Assembly (NCBI RefSeq): GCF_003122325.1
Contig: NZ_QFBC01000017.1
Span: 1-64,000 of the forward strand
DNA length: 64,000 nt
Reading direction: 5' to 3'
Source: Rhizobium album
GTDB taxonomy: Bacteria > Pseudomonadota > Alphaproteobacteria > Rhizobiales > Rhizobiaceae
Positions within the stretch are counted from its first letter, which is position 1. Every line of letters begins with the position of its first letter. Shown here piece by piece: positions 1 through 7,875 of the stretch. Below the pieces are notes generated by a model, which was given only the letters and a program-made list of their open reading frames with translations, did not search any database and had not been told where the DNA came from. The position numbers and the translations under genes are program-made.

Positions 1-202
1 CACAAACAACCGCGCTCCGCACGTTGAGGCATCCGACCCGAACATCATCATGAGGCCATGACCTCGAAAAGGACCATGACCCCGGCACGGGCAAAACAGG
101 CTTGACTAAGTCCCGCAATTAAAGGGCTGATTGAAAATGCCGGAAATATCGCCAATATGCGCAGTCAAGCCGACAGACGCCCGTGCGGCGAGGAACAATT
201 CC

Positions 203-1249
203 ATGAAAAGCAAAGGTCAAGGTGGCCGGGGGGCGACCGTCCACGACGTGGCGAAGCTCGCAAATGTATCGATCGCCACTGTTTCCCGGGTGCTAAACAA
301 ACCGGATACCGTCAACAAGGAGATGTCCGAGAGAGTGCTGCAGGCGGCGGCGCAGCTTGGATACACGACGAATTCCGCCGGCAAGGCTTTGCGGTTGGCG
401 CGAACCCGCACCATCGGTACGCTTCTGCCCCGACTCGACGATCCGATTTTCTCGGAATTGGCGCACGGCATACAAGAAACGCTTTTCGCGCAAGACTATG
501 CCGGTTTTCTTCAGACATCCGGTTATGACAATACAAAAATCTTCGATGCCGCCTTGCGGTTATTCAATCGCGGCGCCGAAGGCTTGCTTGTATTCGGTCG
601 CGTTGAGGACGACCGTCTTCTGGAATTTATTGCAAAAAACCCAATTCCCGTCCTGCAGGTCTATTCCTATCTCGAAGGCCACCCCTTGCCCTCGGTCGGC
701 ATAGACAACGCCCGGTGCACCCGCAAGATTGCCGAACTCATGCTGCAGTTCGGTCATACGCATGTCGCCCTTATCTCCGGTCCCACCCAGGGCAACGACA
801 GGCAGCAGTCACGCCTGGATACTTATGAAAAGATCATGCGCGACAACGGGCTGGAGACGATCGTGCAGGTCGTTCAGCCCGGCTACACGATCAATGACGG
901 CGGCATGGCTTTCCGCAGGATTATGGAGCAAAACCCGAAGGTTACATCCGTGATGTGCAATACGGACCTGCTGGCTTGCGGCGTGCTTTCGGAATGCCGC
1001 AAGCTGGGGATCGAGGTGCCGAAACAGCTTTCGGTCAGCGGTTTCGAAGACGTCAGTTTTGCCCCCCTGCTCTACCAGCCGCTGACCACGCTATCGGTCC
1101 CCGCAGGCGATATCGGGCGCCACGCGGCCCGGGCGATGATCGCCAATCTCGAACATGGCGAGAGCCTCACATCGATGCAGTTCGAGGCGAGCCTGATCCT
1201 GCGTGATTCCGTTGCGGTAGCCCCGAAGGCATCCGGTCGGGCGGCGTGA
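203..1249 (+). CDS. LacI-family transcriptional regulator
   Basis: This 348-residue protein is a LacI/GalR-type repressor. An N-terminal helix-turn-helix (ATVHDVAKLANVSIATVSRV, about residues 12-31) and hinge precede a periplasmic-binding-protein-like effector domain that runs to the C-terminus, the normal family length. The frame stays open back to a TTG at 131 and an ATG at 137, but the ATG at 203 has a good ribosome site (GAGGAAC at 190-196) and puts the HTH at the usual distance, so I prefer it. It lies 102 bases upstream of a run of same-strand metabolic genes, and the gap carries a LacI-type palindrome. Local control of that operon is therefore likely. The effector is unknown. Confidence 0.9.
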   Translation: MKSKGQGGRGATVHDVAKLANVSIATVSRVLNKPDTVNKEMSERVLQAAAQLGYTTNSAGKALRLARTRTIGTLLPRLDDPIFSELAHGIQETLFAQDYAGFLQTSGYDNTKIFDAALRLFNRGAEGLLVFGRVEDDRLLEFIAKNPIPVLQVYSYLEGHPLPSVGIDNARCTRKIAELMLQFGHTHVALISGPTQGNDRQQSRLDTYEKIMRDNGLETIVQVVQPGYTINDGGMAFRRIMEQNPKVTSVMCNTDLLACGVLSECRKLGIEVPKQLSVSGFEDVSFAPLLYQPLTTLSVPAGDIGRHAARAMIANLEHGESLTSMQFEASLILRDSVAVAPKASGRAA

Positions 1250-1284
1250 CGTCGTAGAAAAAGCCATATTGACGACTTTTGAGA

Positions 1285-1292
1285 AAACGTTT
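1285..1292. promoter_or_regulatory. Candidate LacI-family operator
   Basis: AAACGTTT is a perfect 8-base palindrome centred on CpG, within GAGAAAACGTTTACTTG. LacI/GalR proteins typically bind A/T-flanked sites with a central CG. It sits between the LacI gene and the first enzyme gene, about 60 bases before that gene's start, where a repressor could block transcription. Binding is inferred from sequence and position only. Confidence 0.5.
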
Positions 1293-1351
1293 ACTTGTCG
1301 TTTCATGGGTTCGAGGTCTCGGCCCGACAAACGTCATGGGGATGGCGAGCA

Positions 1352-2386
1352 ATGCGTTTCAGCAGGATGATCAATGTCATCGGCGCCCATGCGGCCGGTG
1401 AATTGAACGAGGTGATAACCGGCGGCGTGCTTGCCGTTCCGGGCGCGACCATGTTCGAGAAGATGCAACATCTCGAAAAACACGGCGATGACCTGCGCCA
1501 GTTCCTCCTGCACGAGCCGCGCGGCAAGGTCTCGCAATGCGTCAACCTGGTGCTGCCCGCCACCCATCCCGATGCCGATGCGGGGTTCATCATCATGGAA
1601 TCGGAGTTTTACGTTCCGATGTCGGGAACCAACACGATCTGCACCGCGACCGTACTTCTGGAAACCGGCATGGTGCCGATGGTCGAGCCGGTCACCACCC
1701 TGACACTGGAAGCGCCGGCGGGCCTGGTGCGGGTCACGGCGGCATGCGCCGGCGGGAAATGTCAGAGCATCACCTTCGACAATGTCCCGGCCTTCACCAT
1801 GGCGCTCGACCGGACCATCGAGGTGCCGGGCCTGGGGTCGATGGTGGTCGACGTCGCTTATGGCGGCATGATCTATGTCCTCGTCGATGCGCAGAAGCTG
1901 GGCTACGCCATCACGCCGGATGAGGCCGCGGAACTGGTCGAGGTCGGCGAGACGATCAAGCGCGCTGCGGCGGAACAGATCCCGGCGGTCCATCCGGAAA
2001 ATCCGGAAATCCATACGATCAACCAGACGCTTTTCGCCGGGCCGTTGCGCGAGGAAAACGGCGTGAAGCGCGCGAAGAACACCGTCATCGTCTCGCCGGG
2101 ACGGCACGACCGCTCGCCCTGCGGCACCGGCACCAGCGCGCGGCTGGCGGTGATGCATGCGAAGGGCCAGATCGATGTCGGGGAAAAATTCGTGCACGAG
2201 TCGATCCTGGGTACGGAATTCATCGGCGAAATCCTCGGAACGACCAGCGTGGCCGGTCATACAGCCGTCCGCCCGGCGATCACCGGTTCGGCCTGGATCA
2301 CGGCCTTCCACCAGTACGTCCTTGATCCGAGCGACCCATTTCCGACCGGTTACAAGCTCGGCGATACATGGAAGACTCCGACCTAG
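1352..2386 (+). CDS. Proline racemase-family protein with atypical active site
   Basis: A 344-residue member of the proline racemase / hydroxyproline epimerase / trans-3-hydroxyproline dehydratase superfamily. The second catalytic motif is canonical (DRSPCGTGTSA, Cys257). The first, normally MCGHGTI, reads MSGTNTI: the catalytic Cys is Ser91 and the following His is replaced. Family members with a non-Cys first residue tend to be dehydratases or have altered specificity, so plain racemase activity is doubtful. A TTG at 1295 is also in frame, but the ATG at 1352 follows a purine-rich stretch (GGGGATGGCGAG) and begins where family homology starts. It is the first gene of the LacI-linked operon. 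The substrate is probably a cyclic or alpha-chiral amino or imino acid (inference). Confidence 0.8.
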   Translation: MRFSRMINVIGAHAAGELNEVITGGVLAVPGATMFEKMQHLEKHGDDLRQFLLHEPRGKVSQCVNLVLPATHPDADAGFIIMESEFYVPMSGTNTICTATVLLETGMVPMVEPVTTLTLEAPAGLVRVTAACAGGKCQSITFDNVPAFTMALDRTIEVPGLGSMVVDVAYGGMIYVLVDAQKLGYAITPDEAAELVEVGETIKRAAAEQIPAVHPENPEIHTINQTLFAGPLREENGVKRAKNTVIVSPGRHDRSPCGTGTSARLAVMHAKGQIDVGEKFVHESILGTEFIGEILGTTSVAGHTAVRPAITGSAWITAFHQYVLDPSDPFPTGYKLGDTWKTPT

Positions 2387-2426
2387 AGACCGGCACGACG
2401 GTTTTTCAACAGGCGAATGAGGAGAA

Positions 2427-2948
2427 ATGAGAATGGAAAAGCAAGCCGAAGACCTGGGTGCAAAGGGCGATGTACTGATCCTCAAGCCGGAAGACGGCAA
2501 GAATTTCTGGCAGCCGGTGCCCGCCAACGGCCATATCTCGGTGCGGATTTCCCCCGATTCCGTTGGCGTCGAAACGCCGTTCAGCCTCGGAACGCAAACG
2601 CTGCCGCCGCAGGGTTATGTCCGCGAACATGCCCATCCTGTCCATGACGAAGTCCTGCATTTCATTTCCGGCCGCGGCAAGGCCGTCGTGGAAGGCGTGG
2701 AATATGTGGCCGAGCCCGGCGTGACGATTTTTGTCGGCCGCAACCGCAAGCACATGTTCATCAACACCTCGGCGGACCAGGAGCTTCACTGGCTCTGGTT
2801 CATCCAGCCGAACGGCCTTGAACACTTCTTCGAAGAAATCGGCCGGCCGATGGCGCCGGGTGAAAAAGCGCCAGAACCGTTTGCGCGGCCAGACAATGTC
2901 CTGGAAATCGAGCAACGCACCGCCTTCGTCGCGGCCGACAAGCTCTAG
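2427..2948 (+). CDS. Cupin-domain protein
   Basis: A 173-residue single-domain cupin. The conserved beta-barrel metal motif is visible as HAHPVHDEVLHFISG (about residues 70-84: H-x-H-x3-H-x-E), followed by the second cupin motif around residues 98-112 with a His in RKHMF. Such proteins bind Fe, Mn or Ni and act as isomerases, dioxygenases, decarboxylases or sugar-binding modules. AGGAGAA lies just before the ATG at 2427, and a second ATG at 2433 is possible. It lies 40 bases after the racemase-like gene in the same orientation. The metal ligands suggest an enzyme, but the reaction cannot be named from sequence. Confidence 0.85.
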   Translation: MRMEKQAEDLGAKGDVLILKPEDGKNFWQPVPANGHISVRISPDSVGVETPFSLGTQTLPPQGYVREHAHPVHDEVLHFISGRGKAVVEGVEYVAEPGVTIFVGRNRKHMFINTSADQELHWLWFIQPNGLEHFFEEIGRPMAPGEKAPEPFARPDNVLEIEQRTAFVAADKL

Positions 2949-3020
2949 ATCTTTACCGCATCGTCCGGTGCGAAAGCGCGGTCGCTTCGGCTGGACATGC
3001 TCGAAACGTCGGGAAGAAAC

Positions 3021-3818
3021 ATGCCCACAGTATCGGTATCCGATGGATGCCGGGTGACGTATGACGTCTCCGGCCAAGGCGAAGCCTTGCTGCTCATTCC
3101 CGGCCTCGGAGGAGCGGCAAGTTTCTGGAGCGATATCGTTCCGCTGCTTGCGGATCGTTACCGGGTCATCGCGTTCGATCATCGCGGAACCGGCCGCAGC
3201 GACCGGCCCGAGGGACCATATTCCATTTCACGGATCGCCGGCGATGCCATCGAAATCCTGAAGGCTGAAAACATCGATGCTGCGCATGTCGTCGGTCACT
3301 CGACGGGCGGGATGGTGGCGCAATACATGGCGCTCGATGCGCCCGGAGTGGTAAAAACGCTCGTCATCAGCGGCAGCTGGGAAAAGCCGGATGCCCGCTT
3401 CAGGGCGATGTTCGAAGCCCGGCTCGCCGTGCTGCGCGAAGCGGGACCGAGGGTCTACCAGAAGCTGACCCACGCCATCGGTTTTCCGGCGAGTTTTCTC
3501 GACGAGAACGAGAAACTGCTGCAAAGGGCGGTCGACAATGCGGCAGCCACGCTGTCGCCCATGTCGGTTGCGGAAGCGCGTATCGAGATGCTCCTGATTG
3601 ATGAACGGAGCAACGATCTTTCGAAGATAACCGTCCCCGCGCTGGTGATCGGCGCCACCGACGATGCCCTGATCCCCTTTGCCCATAGCCGGACACTGGC
3701 GGCAATGATCCCCGGTGCCCGGCTGGCCGTGATCGATGGCGCGCATTTTTTCCCGAGGGTCCATCCGGAGCAATATGCCGAGACGGTGCGGCGGTTCTTG
3801 GAGGAGACGCATGAATAG
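3021..3818 (+). CDS. Alpha/beta-fold hydrolase
   Basis: A 265-residue alpha/beta hydrolase resembling 3-oxoadipate enol-lactonase and RutD-type enzymes. Visible elements are the oxyanion region (LIPGLGGAASFW), the strand with DHRGTGRSDRP, the nucleophile elbow GHSTGG (about residues 91-96), the late acid (GATDDALIP) and the catalytic His (DGAHFF). An upstream in-frame ATG at 2997 exists, but the ATG at 3021 has GGGAAGAAAC just before it and starts at the family N-terminus (MPTVSVSDG). The 3' end overlaps the next gene by 8 bases, which supports operon structure. A role opening a lactone, lactam or ester made by the neighbouring enzymes is plausible but inferred. Confidence 0.88.
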   Translation: MPTVSVSDGCRVTYDVSGQGEALLLIPGLGGAASFWSDIVPLLADRYRVIAFDHRGTGRSDRPEGPYSISRIAGDAIEILKAENIDAAHVVGHSTGGMVAQYMALDAPGVVKTLVISGSWEKPDARFRAMFEARLAVLREAGPRVYQKLTHAIGFPASFLDENEKLLQRAVDNAAATLSPMSVAEARIEMLLIDERSNDLSKITVPALVIGATDDALIPFAHSRTLAAMIPGARLAVIDGAHFFPRVHPEQYAETVRRFLEETHE

Positions 3819-4611
3819 AAATCCCCAAAAGGTCGCCGTCATCGGATTTGGCGCCATGGCCCGCAGTCTGGAGCAATCCTTGAAAAACGCCGGCGGCGAT
3901 ATCGCCGTTGCCGCCGCGCTGGTCTCGAAAGGAGCCGAGGTCGAGCGCGACGGCATCGCGTTTTTCCGTGACGTCGATGCTCTGGTGAAATGGGGGCCGT
4001 CGGTCGTCGTCGAATGCGCCAGCCATGGGGCGGTCAGGCACGATGTGCCGGCGCTGTTGCGGGCTGGTATCGATGTGATCGTCGTCTCGATCGGCAGCCT
4101 CGGCGATGCCGAGCTGCTGGCTACCCTCGATCTGGCCGCAAGTCACGGCCATAGCCGGCTAACGGTCGTTTCCGGAGCGGTCGGCGGATTGGATGCGCTG
4201 CGGTCGGCAAAACTCGGCGGGCTGGATCGCGTGGTGTACACCGGGACGAAGCCTCCGGCCGCCTGGAAGGGCAGCCTGGCGGAAAAACATCACGATCTTT
4301 CCGCACTGACGCAGCGAACGGTGATCTTCGAGGGCAATGCCCGCGAAGCCTCGTCCATCTATCCCAAGAACGCCAATGTCACGGCTGCCGTGGCGCTGGC
4401 CGGCATCGGCTTCGACGCGACGGCCGTGACCCTCGTCGCCGACCCCGCAGCGGACGGCAACAGCCATCACGTCAGCGCCAAGGGCTCGTTCGGCAGTTTC
4501 GACATCGTGCTCCACAACAGGCCGCTGCCCGACAATCCCAAAACATCCTGGCTCGCCGCGCTCAGCGTCGAGCAGGCTCTCCGTCGTCATTTCCAGAGAA
4601 TAGAATTGTGA
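3811..4611 (+). CDS. Aspartate dehydrogenase-like protein (DUF108)
   Basis: This 266-residue protein matches the L-aspartate dehydrogenase family: an N-terminal Rossmann motif (VIGFGAMARSL, about residues 9-19), then the DUF108 domain with NANVTAAVALAGIGFD and the C-terminal ENP-KTS-LAALSV-like ending (here DNPKTSWLAALSV). Known members interconvert L-aspartate and iminoaspartate/oxaloacetate with NAD(P)H. The GGAGGAG ribosome site overlaps the end of the hydrolase gene, and the ATG at 3811 sits inside it. Aspartate itself need not be the substrate, because paralogues in catabolic clusters can act on related amino acids. Its neighbours suggest a late amino-acid step in the LacI-linked pathway. 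Confidence 0.85.
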   Translation: MNRNPQKVAVIGFGAMARSLEQSLKNAGGDIAVAAALVSKGAEVERDGIAFFRDVDALVKWGPSVVVECASHGAVRHDVPALLRAGIDVIVVSIGSLGDAELLATLDLAASHGHSRLTVVSGAVGGLDALRSAKLGGLDRVVYTGTKPPAAWKGSLAEKHHDLSALTQRTVIFEGNAREASSIYPKNANVTAAVALAGIGFDATAVTLVADPAADGNSHHVSAKGSFGSFDIVLHNRPLPDNPKTSWLAALSVEQALRRHFQRIEL

Positions 4612-4619
4612 GGTCCACC

Positions 4620-5372
4620 ATGCGTCTTCAGGATAAAATCGCAATCGTCACCGGCGCCGGTGCCGGTATCGGCGCAGCCACCGCGGAGGTTTTCGTTCGC
4701 GAGGGGGCAAAGGTCGTCGTCGCCGATTTCAACGGCGATGCCGCCAACGCCGTCGCGGCGGCGCTGGGCGAGAATGCCGTCGGCTGCAAGGTCGACGTCC
4801 GCGACAGCGCCGAAGTGAAGGCGATGGTCGCGCTTGCCGTCTCGACATTCGGCGGCCTCGACATCATCGTCAACAATGCCGGCCGCGGCATGATCGGTAC
4901 GGTGGAAACCACCGGCGAGGACGATTGGGACGATATCGTCGCCGTCAATCTGAAAGGTGTCTATCTCTGCTCCAAATACGCCGTACCCGCTCTTCGGGCA
5001 CGCGGCGGCGGCAGCATCGTCAACACCGCCTCGAACATCGTCACCTTCGGCATCAAGGACCGTGCCGCTTACGTCGCCGCCAAGGGCGGCGTCAGCGCGC
5101 TCACACGCGCCATGGCACTCGACCATGCGGACGACAATATCCGCGTCAATTCCGTCGCCCCCGGCGTCATCTGGTCGAATTATTACGACAAGATGCTCAA
5201 GGAGGTCGCCGATCCGGACGCTTTCGTCCGGGGCCTCAAGGCCCGCTCGCCAATGGCGCGGGTCGGCCAGCCGGACGATATCGCCAAAGCGATCCTCTAT
5301 CTGGCCAGCGACGAATCCGCTTTCGCCACCGGATCGATGATGACGGTGGATGGCGGCGCCTCTGCCTGGTGA
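4620..5372 (+). CDS. SDR-family oxidoreductase
   Basis: A 250-residue classical short-chain dehydrogenase/reductase. It has the NAD(P)-binding motif TGAGAGIGAA (about residues 12-21), NNAG near residue 90, the active-site Ser in NTASNIV and the catalytic YVAAK. The aspartate after the second strand (VVADFN) favours NAD. An in-frame GTG at 4608 overlaps the preceding gene, but the ATG at 4620 has GTGAGG in front and gives the standard N-terminus (MRLQDKIAIVTG). It is the fifth gene of the operon and probably oxidises a hydroxy-acid or amino-alcohol intermediate. The substrate is not deducible. Confidence 0.9.
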   Translation: MRLQDKIAIVTGAGAGIGAATAEVFVREGAKVVVADFNGDAANAVAAALGENAVGCKVDVRDSAEVKAMVALAVSTFGGLDIIVNNAGRGMIGTVETTGEDDWDDIVAVNLKGVYLCSKYAVPALRARGGGSIVNTASNIVTFGIKDRAAYVAAKGGVSALTRAMALDHADDNIRVNSVAPGVIWSNYYDKMLKEVADPDAFVRGLKARSPMARVGQPDDIAKAILYLASDESAFATGSMMTVDGGASAW

Positions 5373-5410
5373 ACCGGCCGCACAATGGGTAATTTTCACG
5401 GAACCTGACA

Positions 5411-5725
5411 ATGCTTTTGGAAGAACGGGATTACAGAATACGGGCCGGTTTCCTCGGCGATTTCGTCGATTGCTACATGCGGTTGGGCCTGCCGATCCAG
5501 CGCGCGCATCTCGGCGAACCGGTGGGTTTCTTCACCTCCGATATCGGCGAACTGAACCACTTCGTCTCGATGTGGCGTTGGCAGGACTTGGGTGAGCGTA
5601 CGGCGCGGCGGGAAAAAATGCTCGCCGATCCGGATTGGTCCGGCTACCTCGCCAGCATCAAGGGCCTGGTCGACACGCAGACGATCCGTTTCCTTGCGCC
5701 GACCCCCTTCTCTCCCCTATCCTGA
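5411..5725 (+). CDS. NIPSNAP-family protein
   Basis: A 104-residue protein with the NIPSNAP ferredoxin-like fold signature: an N-terminal EERDYRI strand, LGLPIQRAHLGEPVGFF in the middle, GELNHFVSMWRW, and the terminal PTPFSPL typical of the family. NIPSNAP proteins have no agreed catalytic function. In bacteria they often sit in catabolic operons, as here between the SDR and a GlcG/HbpS-type gene. The gap from the SDR is 38 bases, consistent with cotranscription. Confidence 0.85.
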   Translation: MLLEERDYRIRAGFLGDFVDCYMRLGLPIQRAHLGEPVGFFTSDIGELNHFVSMWRWQDLGERTARREKMLADPDWSGYLASIKGLVDTQTIRFLAPTPFSPLS

Positions 5726-5750
5726 CGGCCGAAACACAAGGCGAGACACG

Positions 5751-6170
5751 ATGCAATACGTCAAAGAAACGCTGGCCCTGACTCACCCGGGCGCCCTCAA
5801 GGCCCTCACGGCTGCCGTTACATTCGCAGAAGAGATGGGGGTGCCGCAGTGCATCTTCATCGTCGATGGCAGCGGTGAAACGATTGCCAGCGTCCGGATG
5901 GACGGCGCCAAATATCTCAGCATGCGCACGGCATTGTCGAAAGCCCGGACCGCCGCATCGATCAATGCGCCGACCGGGACCATGTCTTTCGAATTCGGCA
6001 CGTCAGCCGGTATCGCCTCGCAGGGCGGCGTCACGCCCCTGCCCGGTGGCCTGCCGATCCGCTTCGGCGGAAGGCTTGCGGGGGCAATCGGTGTCGGGTC
6101 AGGGACCGGAGAGCAGGATTTTGCAGTCGCACGGGCGGCATTGGCCGCCATCGGTGCCGATCCCCTGTGA
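5751..6170 (+). CDS. GlcG/HbpS-family protein
   Basis: A 139-residue member of the GlcG/HbpS (DUF336, 'heme-binding') family. Typical elements are the N-terminal helix with AVTFAEEMGVP, the strand FIVDGSGETIASVRMDGA, and the GGLPIRFGGRLAGAIGVGSG loop that marks the family. The ATG at 5751 is the family start, although the frame is open much further upstream. Members accompany glycolate, diol and aromatic catabolism genes, sometimes as accessory or cofactor-stabilising proteins. It seems to be the last gene of the LacI-linked operon, because the next gene is on the opposite strand. No signal peptide is visible, so it should be cytoplasmic. Confidence 0.85.
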   Translation: MQYVKETLALTHPGALKALTAAVTFAEEMGVPQCIFIVDGSGETIASVRMDGAKYLSMRTALSKARTAASINAPTGTMSFEFGTSAGIASQGGVTPLPGGLPIRFGGRLAGAIGVGSGTGEQDFAVARAALAAIGADPL

Positions 6171-6249
6171 TCGGCAAATCGCGTTTTTAACATGGCGGCG
6201 CGGTGGGCAGCCAGGCCGGGGAACCGTCACCGCATCCGGGGCTTGCGCC

Positions 6250-7074
6250 TCAGATATCCAGGCTCTCCGGCACGGCCTCGAACACCATCTGGTCGTAGGC
6301 CGGCTCTACATGCGGCGGCGTTTCGCGCAGCACCGTCTCGTAATCCAGCGGCACGTGCATATGCGTCAGGATGGCGCGCTTCGGCTTGAAGCGCTCGATC
6401 CAGCCGAGCGCCTGCGTCAGCGACAGGTGGCTCGGGTGGAACTGATATTGCAGTGTATCGATGACCAGAACATCCAGCCCATGCAGCTTGCCGATGGTCT
6501 CTTCGGGAAAATCGCTGACGTCGCTGCAGTAGGCAACATCGCCGATACGGAATCCCAGCGAATGGATGTCGCCATGCACCTGCAGGTGCGGCCGGAAACA
6601 GATCGGACCGCCGGCGCCGTCGATGACGATCGGGGTTTGGATGTCTTCGATGATCCGTGGTTCGACGATCGGCGGATAGTTGCTGCCGGGCGGCGTCTGC
6701 AGGCAATAACCGAACCCTTCGCGGATGCGCGCCATGGTCGGCGCGTCCGCGTAAATGGGAATGCGCTGGCGGGCGGTAATGAAATAGCCGCGCAGATCGT
6801 CGATGCCGTGCAGGTGGTCGGCGTGGGCATGCGTATAGAGCACGGCGTCGATATGCTTGACGCGGGCGGCGATCACCTGTTCGCGGAAATCCGGGCCGGT
6901 ATCGATCACCACCGTCGTGGTGCCGTGCGGTCCGGTCTGCTCGACGAGAAAGGCGGCCCGCGTGCGGCGATTCTTCGGGTTATCCGGATCGCAGGCGCCC
7001 CAGTCGCCATTGATGCGCGGCACGCCCGGAGACGACGAGCAGCCGAGGATCGTGAAGCGGCGCCGGTAACTCAC
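6250..7074 (-). CDS. MBL-fold metallo-hydrolase (PhnP-like)
   Basis: A 274-residue metallo-beta-lactamase-fold hydrolase. The di-metal motif is seen as THAHADHLHGID (about residues 96-107), with further ligands in the later DVSDF and HMH segments, and the N-terminus LGCSSSPGVP is usual for the PhnP-like subgroup, which acts on phosphodiesters or cyclic phosphates. It ends the minus-strand housekeeping run, starting 4 bases after tatD, and this pairing with tatD and metG is common in Rhizobiales. The natural substrate is not known from sequence. Confidence 0.9.
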   Translation of the reverse strand: MSYRRRFTILGCSSSPGVPRINGDWGACDPDNPKNRRTRAAFLVEQTGPHGTTTVVIDTGPDFREQVIAARVKHIDAVLYTHAHADHLHGIDDLRGYFITARQRIPIYADAPTMARIREGFGYCLQTPPGSNYPPIVEPRIIEDIQTPIVIDGAGGPICFRPHLQVHGDIHSLGFRIGDVAYCSDVSDFPEETIGKLHGLDVLVIDTLQYQFHPSHLSLTQALGWIERFKPKRAILTHMHVPLDYETVLRETPPHVEPAYDQMVFEAVPESLDI

Positions 7075-7078
7075 GGCC

Positions 7079-7858
7079 TCAGATCCGCGGCAGCTTCGTG
7101 AAGATGCGATAGGCGTTTTCGGTGGTGATGTCGCCCATCTCCGCTTCGCTGATGCCCATGGTCTGCGCCAACACCTCGGCGGTGTTGACCACGTAGGACG
7201 GTTCGTTGCGTTTGCCGCGCCAGCGTTTTGGCGCCAGGTAAGGCGCGTCCGTCTCCACCAGCAGCCTGTCGAGCGGCACCGTTGCGGCGATCTCGCGCAG
7301 TTCCTCCGATTTCGGGAAGGTCAGGATGCCGGAGAAGGAAACGTAGCCGCCGAGCGCGACACCGACGCGGGCAAGCTCCGCCCCCGAGGAGAAGCAATGC
7401 AGGATGAAGGGAAAGGCGCCCCTGGCCGTTTCTTCGGTCAGGATCGCCGCCATGTCCTCGTCGGCGCTGCGGCTGTGGATGACGAGCGGCAGGCCGGTCT
7501 GGCGCGCCGCCTCGATGTGCTGCAACAGGCCGGCCTTCTGGTCTGCCGGCTTCTGCGTGTCGTAAAAATAGTCCAGCCCCGCCTCGCCGATGGCGACGAT
7601 CTTCGGATGCGCCGACAGCCTGACGAGATCGGCGGCGGTGACGTCGAGCTCTTCGTCGGCATTGTTGGGATGCGTGCCGACGGAACAGAAGACGTTGTCG
7701 TAGCGGTCGGTGATCGCCAGCAGGTCCGGCAGTTTACGAACCCGCGTCGAGATGGTGACGATCTGCCGGACGCCGGCATCACGGGCACGTTCGATGATCT
7801 GGTCACGCTCTTCGGCGAAATCCGGAAAATCCAGATGGCAATGGGTATCGATCAGCAT
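7079..7858 (-). CDS. tatD: TatD-family metal-dependent hydrolase (DNase)
   Basis: A 259-residue TIM-barrel hydrolase with the TatD signatures: N-terminal DTHCHLDFP, the metal-bridging GEAGLDYFYD, HSRSADEDM and the C-terminal VETDAPYLAP. TatD proteins are 3'-5' exonucleases/DNases linked to DNA repair and quality control. It is 17 bases downstream of metG and 4 bases upstream of the MBL gene, an order seen in many bacteria. The gene appears intact at normal length. Confidence 0.93.
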   Translation of the reverse strand: MLIDTHCHLDFPDFAEERDQIIERARDAGVRQIVTISTRVRKLPDLLAITDRYDNVFCSVGTHPNNADEELDVTAADLVRLSAHPKIVAIGEAGLDYFYDTQKPADQKAGLLQHIEAARQTGLPLVIHSRSADEDMAAILTEETARGAFPFILHCFSSGAELARVGVALGGYVSFSGILTFPKSEELREIAATVPLDRLLVETDAPYLAPKRWRGKRNEPSYVVNTAEVLAQTMGISEAEMGDITTENAYRIFTKLPRI

Positions 7859-7875
7859 CGGTGTCTATCCAGCCC

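Noticed and set aside
131-202. Extended N-terminus for the LacI regulator from TTG 131 or ATG 137
   Set aside because: The extra 22-24 residues have no family match and poor ribosome sites, whereas ATG 203 has GAGGAAC at good spacing.
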